In this document: positions 25,989 to 39,200 of the stretch, one piece after another
Layout: the number at the start of each line of letters is the position of its first letter
Numbering within the stretch: the stretch's first letter is position 1
From: Panorpa germanica
Lineage: Eukaryota > Arthropoda > Insecta > Mecoptera > Panorpidae
Length of the DNA stretch: 64,000 nt
Reading direction: 5' to 3'
Assembly: GCA_963678705.1 (NCBI GenBank)
Contig: OY783207.1
Coordinates: 8,308,001 to 8,372,000, forward strand
The notes under the pieces: generated by a model
Databases searched by the model: none
What the model saw: only the letters and a program-made list of their open reading frames with translations
What the model was told of the DNA's origin: nothing
Position numbers and translations under genes: made by a program

Positions 25989-28900
25989 TTAGCTTCTTGT
26001 CACTTGACGTTTTAGGGTACAAAATCCAATAGTTCTTATTATTAAAAAACTTCCAACAAGTACAGCAACATCAAGCCAGTAGCTACCATCCTGCATAGAT
26101 ACTTCTTCAAGCACTGTTTGGGGTATCCTAGAAACAGTTAAGTGTATCAGTATAGTGCCAATACATTTTTAATTATCTTATTTGAAATCAGAGACTTAAA
26201 ATCAAATTTATTCCAAAATTAAAAACAGATATTTTGTTTTACATTGAATACAAAAAAAAGAAATTCGTTTCGTTTTGAATGTAACTTCTTGGTTTCTGTC
26301 AATATATAAATATAATCCAAGTAGATATTTACCTATAATGACAATATATCTCGTCAGCAGGACAAGGCAGTGGCTCTCTATCATATGAGTATAACGTTAA
26401 AACGAGTGCTTCGAAACCATAGCGAACGTAAAACAAAAATGACACATAGTATAAAAATTTTGGCATATGTGAAAAAAGTACCAAAAATCCTGCGAACACT
26501 AACATGGTGCATGTCAAAATAGCGCCAAAGAAAGTTCCATTCTGTAAAAAATATTCATTTAAGCATTAATTTAAAAACCATCCTAAACCATCTTCAATAA
26601 AATAAAATAATGAACATTCATTAAACTACAATTCTTCTAGAGATCGTAATGAATATAAAGAAAAATTAATTCTTCAAAAACTCCATTCTAGTGCTAGTTT
26701 ATTTTATAGTTTACTGAGTACTATATGTAAATATAAAATAGTTCTTGTCTTACAATTGGATTTACTGAAGTTCCAATTATAATTCCACAGCCATCGGATG
26801 CTAAATTTACTAAGACGCAGACTGTAATATACATTAAATATCTAGATAACTCCAAAGGTTGCGAAGTGAGGTAGTAGCAAATGCTGGTATATACAAAGGA
26901 CATCAAGATCTGCAATAAATAAAACGTTTACTCAACATATTCTAACGAAGCGTTTACATAACATTTATGTAAATATATGCACATATAAGGAAAGTAATTA
27001 ATCCATTACCTACCGACTCTCTTTTCAAAAACGTTGTGAAATATGTATTTATTTAGATAAAAGATTTTTTTAAAGATCACAACGTAAATAATATACGAAT
27101 CATAATAATGTTATGGTTAGGTTTACTATACAATATAACACATTATTATTATATAATACTACATAAACAAAATTTAAAAAAAAGTAGAAAAATTATTTAT
27201 CTAAGAAACGCACCAATGTTTCTACTTTAAACTTTTAATTTTAATCAGTAAACTGGAAGGAAAATATCAAATATTTTTTATCAATATAATAAATTGGAAT
27301 ATTGTTGATGACAATATAATTTCTCCAATGCCCAAAAGGTGAGATTTGCATATACAAATTGTAGTAACGTAACGGATTAAAATTGATAGATGTGTCTTGA
27401 TTTCTTACATGAACTGGGATGTTTGAAACGAGAAAGGCAAAATAATATGTCTTCAGCTTGTACCAATTGTTGAAACTCTCTTTCTTTATTATCGGGATTT
27501 CTGCAGGAACTGCAATTAAGAAAAGGATATCATCAGTTATTTGTTATGCATCATTTTATATAAAGCAAGCAATCGGTTTTTTATATATTTTTTACTTACA
27601 TTTTAGAACCGCAGGCATCATTGCAGTGTAGCATAAATATATTACATTTACAATACAAAATGATATGTTACTAAATGCTTTTGACCCATTTGCTCCTGAA
27701 TCGCCAAAAAGCAAGCCAAGAAGTATCGCAACTGTTATATGAAGTAACAATTTCAAATGCGTTACCGTCTAAAACATCAAAAATATTGTTAATGAATATA
27801 TTGCACAACAGAATCGTAAAAGAACAACATAAATTAATCTTACCCAGTCCCTGTGAAGTAAGATGATAGATCTGTATAGTAATATTCGAAATTTGAACCA
27901 CTCTGAAGGTGGAGTAACTATTACTAATGATTTACTATTATTATTAAGGTTTCCATTTGAATTTCCAAATTCTTGTTGAATTTCAGCTGGTCTAGTTGCA
28001 GGTTCTCCTCTCCAGCATTCTGCTGTTGCTGCTGCAGTTAATTCTTTTGTGAAATTTCCATATTCACAGTTTACAACTTCCAGCACTAAAAGTTAAAAAC
28101 ACAAAGCTAAGAAATAGTGTTTTATAAAAGACTCTGCGGACTGAATGAAACATGCATCCCGCTAGATATAGGTACATCTATTTAAATTTTATGTAACATT
28201 AAAAAATGAACCTTTTAAGTTAATATAATGTAAGGAGAAATATAAACAAAATAAGAAGGAAAGAGGTGGATCTCGGAAATAGTAAAATGGAAAGGAAAAA
28301 CAGGACAATAAATAAGCTGGTGGCTGGGTTGCACAAGGAACAGGAAGAGAGAGGAAGTACTAAAAGAGGTAGTGAAGGGAAGCAGGAGAAAGAAAGAAGT
28401 AGCGAGGAAACAGTTAAACTTCAGCCCAGAAAAATAGACTAGGGAATAGACCAGTCCAGAAGGAAGACTAGGGAAAATGAAGGAAGAGGGTCAAGAGAAG
28501 AAGAAGCAGAAAGTACTTTTGGAAATAAAAAAGGTCTAGAATAATTTAAATTTAATTGTAAGTTGAAGTATATGAAATGTATTAAGAATGTAGATTGTAA
28601 AGCCGAAAGGCGAACAATAAACAACAATTAATAATATAAACAAAATAAGACTAGAAGAAATATTTTTTTCAATTGTGTAACATCACATTTATAGAAGGTT
28701 ACATAACAAAAGTTATCTTTTGGCATAAATTTACGTTTTCTGACGTTAATAAAGATGATGATAAATTTTATGCAAGACTGTTTGATAGTACATATTTAAA
28801 TAATATATTAATAATATACTAATTATATTAATACAGGATATTTATATTTTCTTTGGTATTTATTTAGTGACAATGTGACGTCAGTTAAAAAATAATACGT

Positions 28901-31900
28901 GAATTTACGTTACATCTTTAAAGACAATTAATTAAAAAGAGGATATAAAAATGAATGCAATGAGAGATATACTATACTATTTTAATTAATTAATTGCATT
29001 ACACTGTCCTTGAATAAAGATTATCGGGTATAAACATCAGTTCAATGTTTAGTTACGCTATTGGTTATCGTTATCAGACACTGACATATTGCAAATGTAC
29101 TAAGATAACACACAAAGAGATAAAAGATAATTGTGCAACCAAAAACTCATGCATTTTATAATCTACAGAAATGCATTTTGTAGTAAACATTTTTGTGCGC
29201 AATTTGAAGTGGATCGTGCGACAATAACAATACAATTTCTATTATCATAACTAGTCGTGATTATTGTTTATCTACACCAAGGACGGTATGTAAGGTATGC
29301 CGATATTGAACAAGAAATTTCAGTTTCAAATTAAGAAAAAAACTGATTTAGTTATGCATTTTGACTGCGTAATGTAAATAAACAAAAATATTTCACTTGT
29401 CATTAATAATAGGAAAATACCCAAAAATGTTTTTGGCATAGAGGCCCAAAAGTTCTAGGTGTCCTTTTTTTAACTTTAATATATGTATATTGGCGTTTTT
29501 AATTTACAAACCGAAAGTCGAAATAAAGACCAGAATTTTTGATAACTAAACCGGATTATATTTACATTGTAAAAGGAAAGAGGAAGAGAAATATAGCAAT
29601 GAAACCAATATGTACTTACTGTAATCAGCAGGATTATGATATTGAGGGCAGTGAAGGCCAATACTTCCAAAGTAAGGAACAACATTTTGACTACTTCCTT
29701 GGTAGACGCATTCACCACTAGCTAAGACGTATACATGATCAAACATTTCAAAAATTGTAGCAGACGGTTGATGGATCGTACATACAATAGTTCGACCTCC
29801 ACGGGCTAGTGCTTTTAGCATGCTTATACATTGAAGTGATGAAGAACTGTCCAGCCCTCTGAAAAATATATTAGATTTACATATTTTTAAAATGTATTTA
29901 CATTAAATCTATCTTACACCAAGCCTCATTCCCACTCACTGTTTTGATATTTAATTTACTGTTTTCATCTAATATTTTAATCTAGATTTTAGGTTTTCAG
30001 AATACGTATTCCTTGTCACATACGTGTTTTAATTTGAGTTTAGTTGGTGCGCATGCGTTTTTAGTAATATAAATTTTGACAGTTCGACAAAATTGAAGGT
30101 GAAGGTACTGTTTTTAATAACAATTAGTAATAGAAATTGTTTTTATTTCTTTATTTTTGACAAACTGACATTAAACTTCTTTTAAATATAAATTCTACTG
30201 CATTTTGACAGATTGTCACATTTTGTAGGTTTTATTATAATGTAGTTTTTTTAATTTAAAACATTGGACCTTGTATGGTTTTAAAAAAACTAAGAAAACT
30301 TAAAAAAACTTACGCGTATTTTTTTTATTTGCAGGTAAAGGATTTTAATGAATTTGCATAGTAAGTCGCGTTTGTAAGAATACTCATACAGTATTAAATA
30401 TACGTAAATATAAAAGTATGACTTTTATAAATATAGCTAATAAATATCTGACATATTAATGTAATTACAATTCTTTATAATTTACATCTATCAATTATTA
30501 TTAATCTACTATAAATTACATATATTAATTATATTATTAATAGCTTTTCGTCCCGTTGTACGATAACGTTAACGAATTACGATTTTGTGATAAAAAGAGA
30601 TACTTCTGTAAAGTCTTTACCGATATTGCCTTTAATAACTAATTTCTTGTAATAAGTTTTTTCGAATTTGTCTAATGGTTATAGTAGCAGGAGCAAATAA
30701 AAAGGCCCTGTCTTAATTATATAAATAATAATAAATTCATTTATAAACATTTACAATACATAATATAGCCTGTAACAGGTATTTTTGTTAGGGGGCGTCC
30801 ATAAATTACGTGAGATGTTTAAGGGGGGGAGGGGGTCGAGTCAAATCTCATCTAATCTTCCGTTGGAGAGAGGGGGGGTCTCGGCAAATATCACGCAATT
30901 TTTTTTCTGATTGAAACAAAAAAAAATTATACTATTTTGGTCCATTTAATCTAGATTGTACATGCTTAAGGCCTGTCTCAGTATGGGACCGTATTTAAGC
31001 GAATTTCTGCCGGACGTATACGGGCTACTACGCTTTACCTATCCGAACCATGTAAATGTAATGAGATCGCTCTGGAGCTCTCAGACTGCACGCTACAAAG
31101 CCGTCCGAATACGGGCGGCACTACCTCGCACAGTAGAACCGAATAAAGGCGAATTTTATCCAAGCGTTACCACTACTACAACGATACCCTATCCGAACCT
31201 TTGTAAATGCAAAAAACCGCCTCAGACTGGAGGGGATACCTAAGATCGCTTGTTGTTACGGTGCAATACGAGTCAAATGAAATCTAACGACATCTCACCA
31301 GGGGGGGATGGAGGGACAGAAAATTTAAAAAAACACCTCACGTAATTTATGGACGCCCCCTTAGGGTAACGTCATAAAGTTTATGACCCTTCCTGTCTAT
31401 TATCACAATTTGTGGGGCCCCCTTTTCCGTGTGACGTAATCAATCGTCCGGCAATGGTTAATATAATTGTTTTAAAATAAAACGGTGCTTAATAGTTACA
31501 TATTGAAATTAAAATTTAAAAAAAATTAATGACTTAAATAAAAAATATGAAATATTTAACTGCAACGATGATACATCAGAAAATGATGACTCAATTTATA
31601 TAAAATGACAACAAATAAATTAACAACTATTTATGCAATTAACGTTAGCGTTAAAATTAGCATGCTGCTCCTGGTGGCTACGTCGGTCAAGTCGTCGTCG
31701 TTGACTCCGTGCAGCGGATCAACTGTCAGTCAGTAGTCACTGCGTGCAGTAGTATCCATTATTTATGGCTTATACGAGTTCTCTTTGACGGTTGATCTGC
31801 ATTGACACTGACAAGTTCAATGCTAATCTGATTAATAAATGGCCTCTCACACTTCAACCGCTTGCATGCGATTTTTTCAGTAGGGTGTAGTCGCATTCAC

Positions 31901-34900
31901 ACACTTTACCATGAGAGGAAGTTTGTATTTTACGAGTAGTATTTATTAACACACCACTGTATGTATTTTATTCGTTCGTATTCATATGGTTCAAAGTGGT
32001 GCCTACTTCATGTCGCAGAGATCCGAACAATCTTGGATACATGCATATCCGTAAATAACGTGAGCAGTGACTGGCGTTTGTGTTTAGTATTTCTTGGAAG
32101 CGAAATGGTGATAGGGCTGATAGTAAGGTAGAGATGTACATTGGTCCATTCATAAATATCAAAGTAGATGAGATGAACTGTGGGTTCATCTCGTGATAAA
32201 GTGTACTAATGCGAAACAACTCGAATACATCCTATTCAAAAAATCATCGTCGAAATAGTGAGACAGACCTAAGCGAAAACTTTTAGGTTCTGGAAACACT
32301 TAAACTCACGGTTCAACTGGCGGTCATCATGTTCGTATAAATGCGATATCTAAGCAACCGCCTAACATATTTTATTTATTTTTACGGTAAATAAAAGCTG
32401 ATTAAATAACGCAAAATCTATAAAGAACAACATTTTTTCAAAAAACTAATGGTTTATAAGTTAAATAAGGTTAGATAAGATAAAAGGAAAACAAATTTAT
32501 TCGCTTAGAACTTAAAAAAATATTAAAATAAAGATTTATATAAATTTATAGCTTTCTATGGGGCGACTGTGCTATTTTTTAATTATTATATCAAGAGATA
32601 AAAAAAATATATTCATCTTTTCAACCGACAAAAAACAAACCAGGAAACAATAATGATTTAAAACGTCTAGCCGTCACTCTTAAAAAGTTGTTAATATCTT
32701 TATCGAGATCATAGCAGTTCTTGCTATTACAAGTCGTTTTAACATTAATGGTAACCTTCACCTTCAGCTCAGATATTTAACAACAGTACATTCACATTGT
32801 CTTTGGTTTCTTGGTCATTATTTTCGGTGGATAATATTCATGTTATAAAATTTACAAAGCGAAGAATTTGATAACAAAGTAAGGGAAGCCATCAATTCAT
32901 GATGGCTTCCCTTCTCATGATGATGGGAGCAATGTAACAACCACTAACAGTAAAGCATATTACTTTTCAATGCTTCAAGTACTCGTCGCACAGACAAAAC
33001 TGTAATATTTCTGAATACTATAAGCAAATATTTGAAAGCAGAGAAACTTTAAAAACCTTATTGACTTTATGAATGAATTTAATTTAATTTCTGTATTTTA
33101 AATACCTATACTCGTACTTATAGGTTATAAATTATGTATTGCAAATGTTTATAAATGTATATATTGTTTTAAGTGCTAAAACCTATCGAAAGTTGATGCA
33201 CTGAAATAAATATATATCTCCTAGAAATAGTAAGTCACTGGTTTCACTTACGTAGTGGGTTCATCAAGAAACATCACAGGAGGGTTATCAAGAAGTTCTA
33301 ACGCTATTGACAACCTCTTCTTCTGGCCTCCAGATAGACGACCACACCGAGTATTTTTTGTTGCTGACAGACCGAGTGTATCTAGTACATCATCAATCTA
33401 AAACAAAATTAAATTGTGATATATTACAGGTCATATTATTACCTTGTAATTGTTTTAAAAAGTTTATAACTAATAAAGACAAAGCTGAAAAGTAAAGAAA
33501 GAAATTATGAAAAACCTGATAGACTTTATAAATAAATCTAATTTAATCTCGTTAATTTAAATACACATACTTGTATTTATAAATGTAAATTACATATTAG
33601 AAAGGTTTATAAATGTATATATTATGTTTTTAGTGCTAATAACAATCCACAGTTGATTGTCAAAAACTGTAGTTTAGATGACCTTCTTAGATGATGACTT
33701 TTCAACTGCACAAATATAATATGTCGCAATAGTAAAAACTTATTTCCTTGATTTCGACGCGTGTCTAGAATCCAGTTAAAACATGACAGTTCTGAAAACA
33801 CTGCTTTATAAACTGTGCGAGAAATATTAATAAAATTACTTAGAATTAAAGAGTATTCTTTTGAATTCAGTGAGTCAAAAGTCAGGGTTTTTATTGCTGC
33901 ATTTTTATATGAAAAGTAAGTAAGTAAATGATTTATTTAATTACGTGTATAACATATGTAAGTTATGTAATCAAAAATAATTAATTTCAAGAAATTAACA
34001 TTTTAATTAGTCTATGCATTATAGATGCAGTAGTTCAGGGCTGTACCGTGATGATACAGATAGGCGGTTGCATCAGGCGGCATAAGCGCGAATAAAAATA
34101 TAATTTATAACAAATCTTTACACAACATATTTGGAAAAATTAAATTTTGAGTTAAAGTACATTAGAGAACAAAGGTGAACAACAGAGCTATTGTGAATGA
34201 TATAAGAAAGTGTATACAAGTTATTCTTCAAATATTCTTTAGCTATAAATGATGCAACGCCTTTTTCTACATGAGCAGTAACTTATATTTCTATTGTACA
34301 AGAATTGTACAATTTCCTCTATTCACAATTTACTTTAAGGTGAAACATTACTTCATGGTTATATACTTAGATATAGATGGCAATAGTGTACTAAATCGAT
34401 TTACAACTTTGTACTAGCAGTCGATGTTTTCAAATATAAAAACGTTAATAACTTTGCACACGATTGAGCTATTTAAACCATATAAACTTTAGGAGTCAGG
34501 TAAATGTTAAAGCTTTGTTTATAAATAGATCATTAATTATTAGTACATCAATTATTTAAAAACATATAGCGTGTATCCATAGAGTACTACTAGATGCCGG
34601 GATTACATCTCGTATTGAAACATAACACATCTCTGGCTGTTTAATTTGAACCTGCTCTGTGACACTACTGTTAAATGTACACTGTTAAAAATGTTCCTAA
34701 ATTTAATAGACAAATGCTTATTAAAATAAAGAACCGGGTTGAATTTTTGTTTAACTTTAGTAAACTTAATATAATTTTACAAAATAATTCTGTATGTTAT
34801 GAAAATTAATACAAGGTTCCGATTTTTTTCAATACACTAGTTCTTCAAACAATTTCATAAAGTGTTTTTTATTACAGTTGTAATAGTATTTAAACAGTTG

Positions 34901-36193
34901 TTTACCATTTATATCGGCTCTTTCAACATTTGATAGTATACTTTTACGGTTCAAAAAAGAGGACTATATATTCAAATAAATAGTCTAAAGATTTAAGTAT
35001 TTAGAAATGAGAGTATACCCCTCATTAGTAGCAGACTTCCTAGTTATTTTGGAATGTTATCTGATATCTAGTTTTTTGATTTCTTGAATAATTAAACCTT
35101 GTACTGATACAGAATATGTCTCATATGAACATTGAAATCCTTATAATCAGGTCAATGTTAATCACAACAAATTGCATCTTATCAATTGACCTATTCAACT
35201 TACTGCCTTGTAAGTTTTATGACATACCGAAGAACATCTCTTAAAATTGGCGTAACAAGATGCATCTTTATGACACAAAGTGCTGATAACAACGGCGAGT
35301 GCCGCAAACGAATAATTGATGGAAATTCTGACGTAAATGTTTGTATTGTTATACTCATATATAGGATTTTTATGTGCACTACATTTGACTAATTTTGTTG
35401 GCTATTGATTATAAAAATCATTGCTTTATCAATAAACGAAATTTAGATTTTTCCATTGTTTTGAAAATTATAAAATACGCGTCACTAACATCATTGTAAC
35501 TCGTATTTTAATGATCGGAATGTTTTAAAATTGCATTTTCAGGTTGATCCTGGATTTGTCAATAGTGGTGCCCCCTATATGTCATCCTACGAACTTATTC
35601 AAAGATACGTGAATGGAATTACTGCATAAAAGGTAGGAATTACATATTTTATTCTCTACTTTTATATATTCAGGCTAATGAAATGCCAAGTTTTCCAATT
35701 GGTTGGTTCTAAGCATTTATTAAGGTGGTTATTACTAATCTTTTGATCAAATTTCACTTTTACAACTTTTCTCTAAAGCTAATAATAAGCGCTATTTATT
35801 GCCTGGAGATTTATACTATCGCTACAAGAAAAAATAAAATAGCTGGCTGGAATTATAAGGGTTGCTTTTGTTAATAAAATTAGGCCTAGTATGTGCACTT
35901 AATATATTATTACTCCAATACCAAACAATCTGTATTTGTGTACACATATTACAAATCGTGATTTTTTCGCTACATTTGAAAAAATGCACTATTTTCCTGA
36001 AGCTGCAACGCACTTATTATTGGGTTTAGAAAGAAGTTGTTAAAGAGAAATTTGTTCAAAATTTTATCCTCTTTAAGATTTATAATATGTACCCAAGCGT
36101 TAGAACCAACCACTACCGAGATGTTTGAAAGAAATAAAAAAAAGTTCAAAAATTTCGCTTCAGAATTTTTTTTCCAAGTTCTTTCCTGGTCCC

Positions 36194-36270
<77 letters not shown>

Positions 36271-39200
36271 ATTTGCTACTACGATCAAGATCTCCACCGA
36301 TGGCGGGAAAGAGTTGTTTATAATTGCCAACTTCGCTATTAAAATCTAATGATGAAGAAGAAGATGGTTAAAGTTTCAAACGTTTATGAATAGGCAAAGG
36401 CTTCAGTTCTACTTTGCACACAATGTAATATTATTTACGGATATTCCATAATATAAATTAAAAAATGTTTTAAGTTAAATAATAATTAGAATATTGTATA
36501 AAAATAATAATTAGAAGACATGGAGTGCTAGTTTAAATTTGTAAATCGATTGTTATTTTAGTACACTGTCGCCATCTATATCTAACTGTATAACCATGAA
36601 GTAATGTTTCACCTTAACAAAAAAGAGTTTCCAGTGTATTTCAAGCTTATTTTAAATCGAACAATAACAAAATTATACAACTAATACATAGACAAAATAA
36701 AATTTATAAAAGATATCAGAGCATTTTTATCATAATTTACATGAATGTTTATTATTATGAATAATGATAATAGGGTCGGTTTCCAAACCAACTGACCTTT
36801 ACGCTTTACTCGTATTTTCATGGTCACCATGATACTAATTTCTGTATTTCCGCTTCACAGATTTTTATCCTCTCCCCACTCCATGTTTTCTGTATAACAT
36901 TATAATTGCCTTGTTTTATAAAGTCACTTATTGTGTTGTTGTATTAGTATGGACTGAGATTGCGCAAAATGCATATAAATAAAGATTATAATGATTCTAC
37001 TTGTACCCAATGATTCATACAATTTACTAAATTCTATATAATTATCACTCATTAGTTAGAATGCATATGTTGTTCATAACTATCAGTTATGACATTTAAC
37101 ATCCTCCCACGTGCACTGTATTGTACCTCAACCAAGTAGGATCAACTAACATATTCACACAGAGTTCGAAAGGCACAAGATCAAAGAAAAAATGGACAGT
37201 ATCCCAACAATATGAATGTATTGAGCAATAGGATCCCAGTAAACATTTTGGAGTCAGTTTGACATCATATTGAAGACGCGTATGAATTTTTTGTCATGAA
37301 AGAGTTCATTTATAGTCCAGTTTCTCACAGTCATTCATATGAAATGTCTATTTTATCGGCTACAAATGGCGAAACCACTCCACCTATTGGAATAAAAATC
37401 AAGATAAATTTGATGCGAACTATAATTGAAGTGCAATAGTGATAGAAACATCATAAAAAGGGACACTTCACCAAATTCAGCTATATATAAAGCGATTTTT
37501 CCAGAAAAACTGAAAATGCTTTTTTCTATGAGATTTTTGCTACTATGTGCACAAATGTCGTTTGATAGTGAAGAAAAATTGATCCGGTTGAATTGTGAAA
37601 AAAATTATTAAAATTTGGACACGACACTGTCTGTCGGGTCAGATAGTATTAAACAAATAAATAAAAAAACATTTTTTATTATTTTTTACATTCCTTCGAG
37701 AGAGAAGCTATTATTGCATCATTAAATATCTGCCGTGTAGAGGGGAAGAGAGAAGAGGTACTACTTTTATAAAAAAAAAAGCAATCCCCAATACAAAAAC
37801 TATATCCTCGTATTGTCATTCATAAATCACTTAGGTTTATTGCAATTACAATGATTAACAAATAATTAATTAATATTGTAAGTGTTAATAAAATTTATTA
37901 TCTGTTGTAGAAAGTGACATGATAATTAGCAATATTTTTTTTAATTTGATAAATCTATATAAAATAACTATTTAAACCTTGTATAGTTAGTTATTAAATA
38001 TTTTTAATTGTTTTTAAGGCTCCGTTGTACACACTGTCTTCTGTCTAAGTTTGTTTCTGTCAAGTGTTGCCAACTCAACGGATTGTCATTAAACTAAGTT
38101 TGAAATGAATTGAGGATACTATGAATTTACTATTTGAAATTTATTACTGACCACTAGTTGCTTCGATTTCTTTGACAAAGAAATTCCCAGCTTCAAATTG
38201 GCCGCCATCATCATAGCTTCCTGTACTGTAAATAGAGGATACAGATGATCATCTTGAAGGATATAGCATGATTCTTTCTTATACTCTTTGACACCTGTCT
38301 TAGGTAAATTTTCATCTGATGTTGTAATTTTTCCACTTGTGTTTGAAGTTCTGTAACAAATATTATAAATATATTTTAGATAAATAGAAATTCAAAATAT
38401 TAGTATTGCCATTCTGTTGCCACCCATAAACCATTGCGGCAGCCATATTTAATGTGAAATTTTAAATGTCAATAGTGAGTCTTTCGGTCTAGTTAAAAAA
38501 TTAACTTTAAAATTAAAAAAAGTGTTTTTCGTGATAATTAAAGTGATTGTGGTTGTTAATAAACATCTAAAGCTTAATTTGAGCTATTTATTTTGTTTCC
38601 AAACATGTTTTTATTAACACAAACGTATGTTGTAAAAATATTTCACATAACCTTAGACTTAAACTTGCAAATAGCAAATAAATAACTTCAATGTACAATA
38701 AAGAAACGTAATTGTGTTTGTTTATAAATATTTGAGGATAATTTAAAACAATTAGTTTTTCCGTGAGAGTGATTATTTTAAATATTTTTTACTTTATAAA
38801 AGTGCAATAGGAATTCAAGATGAGAAAAATAGATGGCACTGCAATCAGGTTAGACAATTATTTTTATTTTTAATAAACCATTGAACTGTTCGCAGCGTTA
38901 AACGTCAAAACATGTGTCTTTAAATAAATAAAATACTAAATTTGTGTTGATATATTTCATAAATATAACGAAATAATTATAATAATAATACAACAAATCT
39001 ACATTATCAACTCTCTGACTCTGAATCGAGAAGTGTACCATTTACTTTTTGGTATATGTAAATAAAATTGGTAGTCTGTAGATTTAAACTTGATATAATT
39101 TAGTATTCTAAAATAACTTTGTCCTTCGTTTCCGTATTGCATATAAAGAATGTTTACTTTCTTATTCTCAGTGCCGAAAAAACTAAAGTTAACATAATTC

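Noticed and set aside
27671-27901. Frames of both strands overlapping ABCG-b exons 6 and 7
   Set aside because: Out-of-frame shadows of the spliced exons.
30956-31243. 95-codon frame in the 31-kb element
   Set aside because: Same captured repeat as above, not an independent gene.
31968-32219. 83-codon minus-strand frame
   Set aside because: Lies between element ends; no motif recognised. It may be a decayed transposon piece, but nothing supports a protein.
36037-36349. Two plus-strand frames rich in Ile-Tyr repeats
   Set aside because: They are produced by the (AT)35 microsatellite in two frames and have no splice or family support.
37426-37611. 61-codon plus-strand frame beginning MKCNSDRN
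   Set aside because: Lies beside a dispersed CCCAGTAAACA-type repeat and has no family motif or splice partner.
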